Assembly: GCA_937925385.1 (NCBI GenBank)
Contig: CALEWN010000321.1
Location: 1 to 16,344 of the forward strand
DNA length: 16,344 nt
Direction of reading: 5' to 3'
Origin: an uncultured Senegalimassilia sp.
Lineage (GTDB): Bacteria > Actinomycetota > Coriobacteriia > Coriobacteriales > Eggerthellaceae
The notes beneath the pieces are model-generated. The model searched no databases and was not told the DNA's origin. It saw nothing but the letters and a program-made list of their open reading frames with translations. Position numbers and translations under genes: made by a program. Positions 7,155 through 14,596 of the stretch are shown in pieces (position 1 is the stretch's first letter; the number at the start of each line of letters is the position of its first letter).

Positions 7155-8843
7155 CTAGAACAGCCCCGTGATCTTACCGGTCTCGTCGACGTCGATCTTG
7201 AAGGCCGCGGGGCTCTTCCCCAGGCCCGGCATGGTCATGATGTTGCCGGTAAGCGCCACCACGAATCCGGCGCCGGCGCTGACCTTGACGTCGCGCACGG
7301 TGATGCGGAAGCCGCGCGGCGCGCCCAGCTTCGTCTGATCGTCGCTGAAGCTGTACTGGGTCTTGGCCATGCATACGGGCATGTCACCGAAGCCGAGCTT
7401 CTCCAGCTTCGCCAGCTCCTTGGCCGCCTTGGCCTCGAAGTCGACGCCGTCGGCGCGGTAGACGTTCTTGGCAACGGCCTCGATCTTCTCGCGCAGGCTC
7501 AGGTCATCGCCGTAGGAGAACTGGAACGTGTCGGCGCTGCGACCGGCCTCGTCGCCGTTCTCGCACAGACGCACGACCTCGTCGGCCAGCGCCAGGCCGC
7601 CCTCGCCGCCCTTGGCCCACACCTCGGACAGGGCCACGTTCACGCCCAGCTCGCGGCACTTGTCCTCGACGAGCTTCAACTCGGCCTCGGTGTCGGTGGG
7701 GAAGCGGTTGATGGCCACCACGCACGGCAGGTTGTACACGTTCGTGATGTTCTCCACGTGCTGCAGCAGGTTGGGCAGGCCGGCCTCAAGCGCCTGCAGG
7801 TTCTCCTCGTTGAGCGCATCCTTAGCCACGCCGCCGTGGTTCTTGAGCGCGCGGACCGTTGCCACCACGACGACGGCGTCGGGCTTCAGGCCGGTCAGGC
7901 GGCACTTGATGTCCAGGAACTTCTCCGCGCCCAGGTCGGCGCCGAAGCCGGCCTCGGTGATGCAGTAGTCGCCCAGCGCGCGTGCCATCTGCGTGGCCAT
8001 GATGGAGTTGCAGCCGTGCGCGATGTTGGCGAACGGGCCGCCGTGCACGAACGCCGGCGTGCCCTCGAGCGTCTGCACGAGGTTGGGCTTGAGCGCGTCC
8101 TTGAGCAGCGCGGCCATGGCGCCCTCGGCATGCAGGTCGTGCGCAGTGACGGGCTGGTCGTCGAAGGTGTAGCCGACCACGATGCGGCCGAGGCGCTCCT
8201 TCAGGTCGGTAATGCTGGTGGCCAGGCAGAAGATGGCCATGATCTCGCTGGCCACGGTGATGTCGAAGCCGTCCTCGCGCGGCACGCCGTTGGCCCTGCC
8301 GCCCAGACCGCACACGATGTTGCGCAGCTGGCGATCGTTCATGTCCACCACGCGCTTCCACGTGATCTTGCGGACGTCGATGCCCAGCTCGTTGCCGTTA
8401 TGGATGTGGGCGTCGAGCAGCGCTGCGAGCAGGTTGTTGGCAGCGCCGATGGCGTGGAAGTCGCCGGTGAAGTGCAGGTTGATGTCCTCCATGGGGATGA
8501 CCTGGGCGTATCCGCCGCCCGCGGCACCGCCCTTGATGCCGAACACAGGGCCCAGGCTGGGCTCGCGCAGCGCCACGACGGGGTTCTTGCCGCGCTTCTG
8601 CAGCGCATCGGCCAGGCCCACCGTGGTGGTGGTCTTGCCCTCGCCGGCCGGCGTGGGGTTGATGGCCGTCACGAGCACCAGCTTGCCCGGCGTGTGCTCC
8701 TGATCGCGCAGCAGGTTGTAGTCCACCTTAGCCTTCGTGGTTCCGTACTGCTCCAGGTACTGCTCGGGCACACCCGCCTTCTGCGCGATGGCGCTGATGG
8801 GTTGCGGAGTCGCTGCCTGGGCGATTTCGATGTCGGTCAACAC
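7155..8843 (-). CDS. fhs: Formate-tetrahydrofolate ligase (10-formyl-THF synthetase)
   Basis: 562 aa, the usual length of about 560. It makes 10-formyl-THF from formate, THF and ATP in the cytosol. The ATP-binding loop is [15 protein letters not shown] (62-76), followed by REPSLGP (93-99), [14 protein letters not shown] (102-115) and INLHFTGD (121-128). The end [16 protein letters not shown]...GKITGLF is the standard C-terminus. The start is GTG at 8843, with GAGAGAGG 7 nt upstream; this gives the family's normal N-terminus, whereas the open frame back to 8915 adds Arg/Gly-rich residues with no similarity. A TTG three bases on is an alternative. Followed by the inverted-repeat/terminator region, then fchA and folD, with which it forms a three-step folate C1 path. 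Its own promoter is likely at 8914-8919. Confidence 0.97.
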   Translation of the reverse strand: MLTDIEIAQAATPQPISAIAQKAGVPEQYLEQYGTTKAKVDYNLLRDQEHTPGKLVLVTAINPTPAGEGKTTTTVGLADALQKRGKNPVVALREPSLGPVFGIKGGAAGGGYAQVIPMEDINLHFTGDFHAIGAANNLLAALLDAHIHNGNELGIDVRKITWKRVVDMNDRQLRNIVCGLGGRANGVPREDGFDITVASEIMAIFCLATSITDLKERLGRIVVGYTFDDQPVTAHDLHAEGAMAALLKDALKPNLVQTLEGTPAFVHGGPFANIAHGCNSIMATQMARALGDYCITEAGFGADLGAEKFLDIKCRLTGLKPDAVVVVATVRALKNHGGVAKDALNEENLQALEAGLPNLLQHVENITNVYNLPCVVAINRFPTDTEAELKLVEDKCRELGVNVALSEVWAKGGEGGLALADEVVRLCENGDEAGRSADTFQFSYGDDLSLREKIEAVAKNVYRADGVDFEAKAAKELAKLEKLGFGDMPVCMAKTQYSFSDDQTKLGAPRGFRITVRDVKVSAGAGFVVALTGNIMTMPGLGKSPAAFKIDVDETGKITGLF

Positions 8844-8913
8844 GTCGGGGCCTCTCTCTCGTCTGGATGCGGACGCGCCCCGTCCCTTTGCGAGGCGCAT
8901 GAACGTAGGTGCC

Positions 8914-8938
8914 ATTGTAGCGGCGGGCCTTGCCCGCC
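8914..8938 (-). promoter_or_regulatory. Candidate fhs promoter with palindrome in the spacer
   Basis: Leftward -10 TACAAT at 8919-8914. Just upstream is GGCGGGC-AAG-GCCCGCC (8938-8922), a perfect 7-bp dyad where spacer and -35 would be, a possible repressor site or coincidence in GC-rich DNA. It would give a leader of about 64 nt. No consensus -35 is seen. Confidence 0.45.
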
Positions 8939-9031
8939 ATCGAACCGCAACCGTTAAGAAACCTAGATTTCAAGGCAACGGCGAAAATGCGGTCAAATTT
9001 GTTGCAATTGTGGAGAAGCAGGTGCGGGAAA

Positions 9032-9059
9032 GCGCCTTGCAAGGGATTTCCCAAGGCGC
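9032..9059 (-). terminator. Probable terminator after coaX
   Basis: Leftward GCGCCTTG pairs with CAAGGCGC across a 12-nt loop that contains a small GGG/CCC stem; TTTCCC follows. It lies about 120 nt beyond coaX and downstream of hairpin 9125-9154. Confidence 0.5.
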
Positions 9060-9124
9060 AACGAGGGCGCGAAACGCCGACAGAGGACCGCACGCAAGCC
9101 GCGCGGCGACCGGCGAACGCGCCC

Positions 9125-9154
9125 CGGGGCCGGCGGACGCCGCCGCCGGCCCCG
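9125..9154 (-). terminator. GC-rich hairpin just after coaX
   Basis: Perfect 12-bp all-GC stem (9125-9136 with 9143-9154), 6-nt loop, 26 nt past the coaX stop. No T tract follows, so it may be a transcript-end stabiliser or a U-less terminator that works with the hairpin at 9032-9059. Confidence 0.5.
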
Positions 9155-9180
9155 AACGCAAGCGCGCCTTAGCCCAAGTC

Positions 9181-9987
9181 TTAGTCGGGACGACCGTACA
9201 AGCCGGTGGTGTCGTTTTCCATGAAGTTGTCGTAGACCAGGCGCAGGCCCTCGAGCGTCAGGTCCTGGTTCACGTGCGTGATGGTGCGCGAAAGCGGCGC
9301 CACGCGGCGGGCCAATCCGCCGGTGGCCACGACGGCCGCCTTGTAGCCGAGCTGCTCGAACATGCGGTTGACCAGGCCGTCGACGCGATCGGCCTCGCCG
9401 TAGACGATGCCCACCTGCATGGCCTGCGCGGTGTTGCGGCCGATGGAGGTGTGAGGGTTGACCAGGTCGATGGCGCCCAGCTTGGTGGCATGGCTGAACA
9501 GCGCGCGGGCGCTGGTGTCCACGCCGGGGGCGATGACGCCGCCAGCGAACGTGCCCCTCTCGTCAATCACCTCCATATTGGTGGCGGTGCCGAAATCGAC
9601 CACAACCACGGGCGCCCCGTACAGTTTATGCGCCGCCACGCAGTCGGCGATGCGGTCGGCGCCGATCTCGCGGGGGTTGGGGTAATCGCCGGCGTCGAAC
9701 AGCCCGGCGGCGTTCTCGGCGGTGCACACCACCGCGCGCACGCCGATCATCTGCTTGGTCGCCTGCTGCCACGCGTCGGTGAGCGCCGGGACGACCGACG
9801 CCAGCGCCACGCCGCTGATGTCTTCGAACGACACGCCCTCGGAGCTGAGCAGCGGGATGAGCTTCACGCGCAGCTCGTCGCACGTGTGCAGCTTGTTCGT
9901 GGCCACGCGCCAGCGAAAGCGCAGCTTCTTGTCCTCGTACACGCCCAACACGGTCTGGGTGTTTCCCACGTCTATTGCCAGCAGCAT
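9181..9987 (-). CDS. coaX: Type III pantothenate kinase
   Basis: 268 aa, usual length for CoaX. It phosphorylates pantothenate with ATP, the first step of coenzyme A synthesis, in the cytosol, and needs a monovalent cation. ASKHA-fold motifs in order: phosphate-1 loop DVGNTQT (6-12), GADRIAD (109-115) with the catalytic Asp111, VVDFGTATNMEVID (129-142) with the cation-linked Asp131, GGVIAPGV (149-156) and a late ATGGLA (221-226). The ATG at 9987 was chosen because the family begins exactly there and GGGGAG lies 7 nt upstream; the frame continues open to 10350 only because of GC bias. Probably monocistronic, with an extended -10 promoter at 10058-10066 and hairpins downstream. Type III kinase is not inhibited by CoA in characterised members. 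Confidence 0.97.
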   Translation of the reverse strand: MLLAIDVGNTQTVLGVYEDKKLRFRWRVATNKLHTCDELRVKLIPLLSSEGVSFEDISGVALASVVPALTDAWQQATKQMIGVRAVVCTAENAAGLFDAGDYPNPREIGADRIADCVAAHKLYGAPVVVVDFGTATNMEVIDERGTFAGGVIAPGVDTSARALFSHATKLGAIDLVNPHTSIGRNTAQAMQVGIVYGEADRVDGLVNRMFEQLGYKAAVVATGGLARRVAPLSRTITHVNQDLTLEGLRLVYDNFMENDTTGLYGRPD

Positions 9988-10389
9988 GGCGCCGCTCCCC
10001 TCGTCCTCAGGTTCCCCGCCGCAACGTATCGCAACGGGGTCGATTTTTCCGTGCATCAGTATAACAGCAGGCTGCAATGCAATTCGCGAACATGCGGGAA
10101 GCTTCCGGAATCGCACCGGGCGGGCGCCTGCGCCGAGCGTTCGGGAAAGGGGTCGGCCAGCCGCCATGTCGGCCGGACGGATAGCGCTACGTCCCCGAGG
10201 TGTCCGAACCGGGCCGTTTTGCCCCGGGGAGGTAACGTGTTTTTGACGGGAAGGCCACTTGTCGCGCTGATGCGGGTATAGTTGTCGCAAGAACATGGAA
10301 CGGCTGCCGCCCTGCGGCGCCCGGCGCTCGGCATCCTGCGCCCCGCGCACCGCACAAGCAGCTTTCGCAATGGAAAGAAGAGGCCCATC
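9988..10389. other. Divergent intergenic region between coaX and the response regulator
   Basis: 402 bp with no credible gene. It holds the coaX promoter (10058-10066, leftward). For the rightward operon, TTGACG (10243-10248) and TATAGT (10277-10282) are visible but 28 bp apart, so they are not a normal pair. TATAGT alone could be a -10, giving a leader of about 100 nt. CCCCGGGG lies near 10222. Confidence 0.6.
10058..10066 (-). promoter_or_regulatory. Extended -10 promoter for coaX
   Basis: Leftward TGT-TATACT: a near-consensus -10 with the TGn extension, and a predicted leader of about 64 nt. The -35 is poor, as is allowed for extended -10 promoters. Confidence 0.55.
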
Positions 10390-11085
10390 ATGAACGAAAC
10401 GCCTTCGCGCATCCTGGTCGTGGACGACGAGCCCTCCATCACGGAGTTCGTCGGATACGCCCTGAAGAAAGAGGGCTTCCAGCCCGACGTCGTGGACAAC
10501 GGCGAGGACGCGCTGGCAATGGCCCAGGAAAACGACTACGACCTGTTCGTCCTGGATATCATGCTGCCCGGCATGGACGGCTACGAGCTGTGCCGCCGCC
10601 TGCGCACCAAAACGTCCGCACCCGTGCTGTTCCTCTCGGCGCGCGACACGGAGCTCGACAAGGTGGTTGGCCTGGAGATCGGCGGGGACGACTACCTGGC
10701 CAAGCCCTTCGGCGTGCGCGAGCTCATCGCCCGCGTCCGCGCGCTGCTACGCCGCAGCCAGGGCAACGAGCTCACGCCGAACAGCCACGCCATCACCGCC
10801 AGCGGCATCACGCTCGACGAGGACGCTCACACCGCCACCGGCCCCGCCGGCGACATCGACCTGACACCCCGCGAGTTCGAGCTGATGGCATGCCTTATGA
10901 AGAACGCGGGCAAGGTGGTCTCCCGCGAGGAGCTGCTGCGCGACGCATGGGGCTGGGAATACCTTACGGAAACCAAAACCGTGGACACCCACATCAAGCG
11001 CCTGCGTGATAAGATCGAGCAAGCCGGTTACGACCCCGGCCTTGTTGAAACGGTTCGCGGTTACGGGTATAGGTTCAAGCTATAA
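10390..11085 (+). CDS. OmpR/PhoB-family response regulator
   Basis: 231 aa. Receiver domain (about 7-120): acidic pocket Asp12-Asp13 in VVDDEP, phospho-acceptor Asp56 in FVLDIMLPG, Ser83 in FLSARD and Lys105 in LAKPFG are all present. Linker about 121-135, then a winged-helix DNA-binding domain (about 136-231) with DLTPREFELMACL, the recognition-helix region TVDTHIKRLRDKIE and C-terminal VRGYGYRF. It acts as a transcription factor once phosphorylated by the kinase encoded next to it. The ATG at 10390 was chosen because the family starts there and AAGAAGAGG lies upstream. Its stop (TAA 11083-11085) overlaps the place where the kinase would be expected to start. Targets cannot be told from sequence; fabH downstream has its own promoter and could be one. 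Confidence 0.96.
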   Translation: MNETPSRILVVDDEPSITEFVGYALKKEGFQPDVVDNGEDALAMAQENDYDLFVLDIMLPGMDGYELCRRLRTKTSAPVLFLSARDTELDKVVGLEIGGDDYLAKPFGVRELIARVRALLRRSQGNELTPNSHAITASGITLDEDAHTATGPAGDIDLTPREFELMACLMKNAGKVVSREELLRDAWGWEYLTETKTVDTHIKRLRDKIEQAGYDPGLVETVRGYGYRFKL

Positions 11086-11111
11086 AACGGCTGCAGACAT
11101 ATTTCGCGCTC

Positions 11112-12146
11112 TTGGCCACGCTGCTCAGCCTACTCGCTGCAGTGGTCGCGGCCGTCGTGTGCATGCTCGTATACGACGCCTCCATAGCGGTCCTGCTGGC
11201 GCTGATCCCCATCGGCGTGGTCATCTTCTGCATCAGCCTGCTTATCGGGCACTTCCTGTCCGAGCCGCTCAGCGACCTGGCGAAGAAGACGGCGGCGTTC
11301 CGCAACGGCGCGCCCGTCACGTTCGAGCCCGACGGCCGCATGTACGAGGCCGACCTGCTGACCAGCGACTTCAAGCGTCTCGTGCAAACCACCACCCAGC
11401 AGCAGCACGACCTTGCCATCAAGGAACGCCGCCAAAACGAGTTCATCAGCGACGTCGCTCACGAGCTGCGCACGCCGCTGACTGCCATCCGAGGCAACGC
11501 CGAGATGCTCGCCGACCCCGACCTGCCGCCCTCGCTGCATGAGAAGTTCTGTGACATCATCGTGAACGAAAGCGAGCGCCTCAGCCGCCTGACGCACGAC
11601 CTGCTCACGCTGCAGCGTATAGAAAGCTCCCCTATCCCTGAAACCATGCAGCGCGTGAACCTGCGCGATCTGGCGAACAGCGTGGTCGACGCGTTATCGC
11701 CCATCCTGCACGACCGTCAGGCGAACACGTGCGTCTCGGGCGAGGCGCCCGATGTGCTGGGTAATCCCGACAGCCTGCGGCAAGCGGTCACCAACCTGGT
11801 GGAGAACGCCAGCCGCTTCATCAAGCCCGGCGGGCATATCAGAGTCGAGCTGTTCGGCATGAACGGCAACTCCATCATCGCCGTGAAAGACGATGGCTGC
11901 GGCTTCGGCGACGTGGACCCCAAGCTGCTGTTCGACCGCTTCTACCGCACCGACGCCAGCCGAACGCGCGGCACGGGAGGCACGGGCTTGGGCCTTGCCA
12001 TCGTGAAGTCCATCGCCGAGGCGCATGACGGCACCGTCGAGGCCGTCAACCTGCCCGAGGGCGGGGCGTGCTTCATGATCGCCATTCCTTCCATCCCCGC
12101 CGACATCTCGGTGAAGAAGCCTCACGGGAAGACCAAGGCCATCTAA
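11112..12146 (+). CDS. Membrane sensor histidine kinase
   Basis: 344 aa from TTG 11112. Two hydrophobic helices (about 1-20 and 25-48) are joined by only a few polar residues, so there is no extracellular sensor domain, as in intramembrane-sensing kinases such as LiaS and BceS. Next a HAMP-like stretch (about 50-100) and the H box FISDVAHELRTPLTAIRGN (111-129) with phospho-acceptor His117. The ATPase domain has N box NLVENASRF (228-236), G1 DDGCGFG (260-266), FDRFYR (274-279) and G2 GTGGTGLGLAI (287-297). The kinase is complete and pairs with the upstream regulator. Start doubtful: in-frame codons from 11082 read ATA, then KRLQTYFALL, a typical positively charged lead into helix 1, but with ATA where ATG is expected. 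TTG 11112 has no ribosome binding site and clips helix 1. Residue numbers rise by 10 if ATA is used. Confidence 0.93.
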   Translation: MATLLSLLAAVVAAVVCMLVYDASIAVLLALIPIGVVIFCISLLIGHFLSEPLSDLAKKTAAFRNGAPVTFEPDGRMYEADLLTSDFKRLVQTTTQQQHDLAIKERRQNEFISDVAHELRTPLTAIRGNAEMLADPDLPPSLHEKFCDIIVNESERLSRLTHDLLTLQRIESSPIPETMQRVNLRDLANSVVDALSPILHDRQANTCVSGEAPDVLGNPDSLRQAVTNLVENASRFIKPGGHIRVELFGMNGNSIIAVKDDGCGFGDVDPKLLFDRFYRTDASRTRGTGGTGLGLAIVKSIAEAHDGTVEAVNLPEGGACFMIAIPSIPADISVKKPHGKTKAI

Positions 12147-12347
12147 GGGCAGCCCTGCTCATTAAGCCGATAGCCGACAAACAAGCGGACCTCTTCCGCA
12201 CGCGGTCCCAACCCATCCGCCACATGCGCTTGCCTCTTCCGCCGGCTGAAACGTCCCCACGGCCCCAGGCATTTGATTCACCCGCGCATCGATTCCGGTG
12301 CAGGCAGGGGCCATGACGTGGGGATTCGCAGGGGCCAACGTATGCGA

Positions 12348-12356
12348 TGCTATACT
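12348..12356 (+). promoter_or_regulatory. Extended -10 promoter for fabH
   Basis: TGC-TATACT, near-consensus with TGn extension; the predicted leader is about 54 nt. No good -35. It shows that fabH, though co-oriented with the kinase, is probably also transcribed on its own. The rest of the 270-bp gap after the kinase (12147-12347) has no clear terminator or gene. Confidence 0.6.
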
Positions 12357-12382
12357 CGAATGCAATCGACACGCATCATTTC

Positions 12383-12399
12383 CGAGGCGCACCGCCTCG
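12383..12399 (+). promoter_or_regulatory. Palindrome in the fabH leader
   Basis: CGAGGCG-CAC-CGCCTCG, a perfect 7-bp dyad about 6 nt before the AAAGGAG ribosome binding site. It could be an operator or a leader hairpin. It is not the FapR consensus I know. Confidence 0.35.
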
Positions 12400-12416
12400 C
12401 ATACCAAAGGAGCATC

Positions 12417-13529
12417 ATGGGTTGCACCATCATCGGCTGCGGCAAGCAGCTGCCCGCACTTGACGTGCCAAACGAAGAGCTGACCAAGCTGGTGGACACC
12501 AGCGACGAATGGATTTCCTCGCGCACGGGCATCCTCTCCCGACGCGTTTGCGTGACCGAGAGCAACGTGGACATGGCCGAAGGTGCCGCACGTCAGGCGC
12601 TCGGCTGGACAGACGGCGGCTATTCGCAGTGCAAGGTGGCTCCTGAGGACATCGACCTCGTCATCTACTCTACCATCACGCCCGACGCGGTGGTCCCCAC
12701 CTGCGCCGCCGTGTTGCGCCGACGCTTGGGCCTGGTCAACGCCGCGGCGTTCGACATGAACGCCGCGTGCACGGGCTTCATCTACGGCCTGACCATCGCC
12801 GAGACCATGATGGCGGCAAGCGCCCCGGGCGCTGCAGGCGCTGCAGGCCGCAACCCCATCAGGCGCGCGCTGGTGGTCGGCGGCGAACGCCTGACCCGCG
12901 TCGTCGACTGGGCCGACCGCAACACGTGCGTGCTGTTCGGAGACGGTGCCGGCGCCGCCGTGGTGGAATGGGACGAACGCAAACCTGGCATCCTGTCTTG
13001 GTACATCAAAAACGACGACGACCACACCAACGCGCTCACCTGCCCCGCTTGCTTCGACGCGCCCCAGCCGTTCACGCCCGAAGGCGTCGACCCGAACGCA
13101 TTGCAGCAAGCCGACCCCAGCATCGCCCTCATCGATGCCGAGCTCGACACCACGGAGCGCATCGCCGCCGGAGCTCCGCGCCAGGTCCTGAGCATGCACG
13201 GCCAGAAGGTGTTCAAGTTCGCAACCAGCGCCATGCCCGCCGCTATCGAGGAGGTGCTGCGCCGCGCGAACCTGACCATCGACGACGTGCAGTTCATCGT
13301 GCCGCATCAAGCGAACCTGCGCATCATCAAGTATGCTGCAAAACGCATGGGCCTGCCGCTCGAGCGCTTCCAGGTGTCCATCACGCATGCCGGCAACTCG
13401 TCGTCGGCATGCATCCCCATGACGCTGTGCGATGCATATGCGAACGGCAGCATCCATCCCGGCGACAAGGTAGTGCTCGTAGGCTTCGGCGGCGGCTTCA
13501 CCAGCGGCGCCGTGCTGTACGAGGCGTAA
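12417..13529 (+). CDS. fabH: Beta-ketoacyl-ACP synthase III (FabH family)
   Basis: 370 aa, about 50 longer than E. coli FabH. Thiolase-fold condensing enzyme that starts fatty acid synthesis by joining an acyl-CoA to malonyl-ACP in the cytosol. The N-terminus (IIGCGKQLP...VDTSDEWISSRTGI) is typical. The catalytic triad is complete: Cys118 in NAACTGF, His297 in PHQANLR and Asn327 in HAGNSSSA. GDGAGAAVVE (175-184) and the C-terminal GFGGGFTSGAVL (356-367) also fit. Extra length lies in an Ala/Gly-rich loop (about 133-147) and an insert of about 40 residues (about 212-253) before SMHGQKVFKFA. The start at 12417 has AAAGGAG 4 nt upstream. No other fab genes are nearby, so it stands alone; a specialised starter-unit role is possible. 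Its own promoter and a palindrome precede it. Confidence 0.94.
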   Translation: MGCTIIGCGKQLPALDVPNEELTKLVDTSDEWISSRTGILSRRVCVTESNVDMAEGAARQALGWTDGGYSQCKVAPEDIDLVIYSTITPDAVVPTCAAVLRRRLGLVNAAAFDMNAACTGFIYGLTIAETMMAASAPGAAGAAGRNPIRRALVVGGERLTRVVDWADRNTCVLFGDGAGAAVVEWDERKPGILSWYIKNDDDHTNALTCPACFDAPQPFTPEGVDPNALQQADPSIALIDAELDTTERIAAGAPRQVLSMHGQKVFKFATSAMPAAIEEVLRRANLTIDDVQFIVPHQANLRIIKYAAKRMGLPLERFQVSITHAGNSSSACIPMTLCDAYANGSIHPGDKVVLVGFGGGFTSGAVLYEA

Positions 13530-13600
13530 CCGCAAGCCCGGACCCCCTTTTCTGCAACGGGGCGCCGCGGCAGCTGCGAGACCATCCGGCAGGCCCTGCT

Positions 13601-13778
13601 CGTGCGGGTGCGCATAACCCCTCCTTTGCGCACCCGCACGCCTGGGACCCAGATGACTCGCCCCACCGGATCGCGCGCCCACTGCTGGATGGAGCAACCC
13701 ATCAAGCAGCCCAACGCGGCTTGGTCGCCCGCAACCCTTCGGCGGGGGGGGCCCCAAACCCCTCTTTTGCCCCCCCGC
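13601..13778. repeat. Two related hairpins with AACCCCTC(C/T)TTTG loops
   Basis: Hairpin A: 13-bp perfect stem 13601-13613 with 13628-13640. Hairpin B: 9-bp stem 13742-13750 with 13770-13778. Loops share AACCCCTCCTTTG and AACCCCTCTTTTG, exactly 140 bp apart, and both are followed by CCCGCACGCC. A looser third copy lies near 13545 (ACCCCCTTTTCTGC). Read leftward, the loops present AAAGGAGGGG-type purine runs. Confidence 0.6.
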
Positions 13779-13838
13779 ACGCCCGACAGCTGGAAGCCCC
13801 GCCCGCAAACCTTACGCCCCGCGCCCTGCACCGAAACG

Positions 13839-13868
13839 CGAAAAGGCCCGCTCATGCGGGCCTTTTCG
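13839..13868. terminator. Bidirectional terminator between fabH and bioY
   Basis: Perfect 13-bp stem CGAAAAGGCCCGC with its complement and a 4-nt TCAT loop. The A run on one side and T run on the other allow action on both strands. It lies 25 nt beyond the bioY stop and would also stop transcripts from fabH. Confidence 0.88.
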
Positions 13869-13893
13869 TTGTGCTTGAGATATGCGGGATCGC

Positions 13894-14487
13894 TTATGCG
13901 CGATGCCCCACGGCGGCGTTGACGGCGCGGGCGCAGATGACGGCCGCAACCAGCTTCGCCAGGTCAACCAGAATGAACGGCGCAACGCCGGCAGCGAAGG
14001 CGGCGGCGGGCGTCATGGACGCCACAGCCATGAGCTGCGCCCAGCCGCACACGTAGGCGACGGCAAGGAACACCAGGCCGGTCAGGAAGTCGATCGCGAA
14101 GGCGCGGGCGCCCTTCGCCTGGCCATCGCGAGCAAGCACGGCCTTCAAGCCGAAGCGCACGGCCACTGCCAGGCCGACGCCCAGCAGGTAGCCCCACAAA
14201 AAGCCGCCGGTCGCACCGGCCAGAACGCCGATGCCGCCGCGCATGCCGCTGAACACGGGAACGCCCACGGCGCCCAGAACCAGGTACGCGGTGATGGCCG
14301 CAACAGCCTCTTTCGGCTGCAGCACCAGCACCATGAACGCCACGGCGAAGATCTGCAGCGTGAACGGCACGGGGCCCAGGGGCACCGTCACCCACGCCGA
14401 TACCGCCGTGATGGCGACCGTCAATGCGACGAACGCGATCGAACGCGTGCGTGACCCGGCGGCCGTCTTCTTCTGAACCTGTTCCAC
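13894..14487 (-). CDS. bioY: Biotin transporter BioY (S component)
   Basis: 197 aa, usual length for BioY. Membrane protein of six helices that binds biotin, alone or with an energy-coupling (ECF) module. Hydrophobic stretches occur at about 18-35, 45-57, 63-78, 88-112, 132-153 and 162-188. Family features are GPVPFTLQ (38-45) after helix 1, GGIGVLAGATGGFLWGY (84-100), where the common GPTGG is GATGG, and the late DLAK (175-178). No EcfA/EcfT genes are in the window, so it may share an ECF module encoded elsewhere or act alone. The start is GTG (14487) with AAGGGG 5 nt upstream. A palindrome over the -10 box (14597-14617) suggests repression, perhaps by a biotin-responsive regulator. An intrinsic terminator follows. 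Confidence 0.93.
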   Translation of the reverse strand: MEQVQKKTAAGSRTRSIAFVALTVAITAVSAWVTVPLGPVPFTLQIFAVAFMVLVLQPKEAVAAITAYLVLGAVGVPVFSGMRGGIGVLAGATGGFLWGYLLGVGLAVAVRFGLKAVLARDGQAKGARAFAIDFLTGLVFLAVAYVCGWAQLMAVASMTPAAAFAAGVAPFILVDLAKLVAAVICARAVNAAVGHRA

Positions 14488-14504
14488 GGTTTCCCCTTCC
14501 TTGT

Positions 14505-14547
14505 CCTCCCGGTTCGCCCGGAAGGCTCATCCGCGATACCATCGCGG
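14505..14547 (-). promoter_or_regulatory. Two hairpins in the bioY leader
   Basis: CCGCGAT-ACC-ATCGCGG (14531-14547) is a perfect 7-bp stem. 14505-14512 with 14518-14525 is an 8-bp stem, fully paired leftward if one G-U is allowed. They end about 7 nt before the ribosome binding site. No known riboswitch class is recognised. Confidence 0.35.
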
Positions 14548-14596
14548 CGATCGTTGCACCGTACGCATCGATCCTATTTCCTACAAATCACAGCGG

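Larger units (their letters stand above)
8844..9180. other. Noncoding gap between coaX and fhs
   Basis: 337 bp with no credible gene. From the coaX side it holds two hairpins (9125-9154 and 9032-9059), then an AT-richer stretch (about 8950-9015) and the fhs promoter with a 7-bp palindrome (8922-8938). Leftward TTGACC (8996-8991), with TGAAAT 18 bp on, is a second weak promoter possibility. Confidence 0.6.
13530..13893. other. Noncoding gap between fabH and bioY
   Basis: 364 bp between convergent genes with no credible gene on either strand. It holds two long hairpins with similar loops (13601-13640 and 13742-13778), a related purine/pyrimidine tract near 13545, and a bidirectional terminator (13839-13868). 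Confidence 0.65.

Noticed and set aside
7758..8957. Rightward open frame opposite fhs
   Set aside because: Shadow of a highly conserved gene on the other strand; no recognisable domain.
10243..10282. TTGACG and TATAGT as a standard promoter for the regulator
   Set aside because: The boxes are 28 bp apart, far beyond the usual 16-18 bp spacing.
12162..13808. Leftward open frame of 548 codons opposite fabH
   Set aside because: Shadow frame with Gly/Ala/Arg/His-rich composition; fabH has a complete catalytic triad and ribosome binding site on the plus strand.
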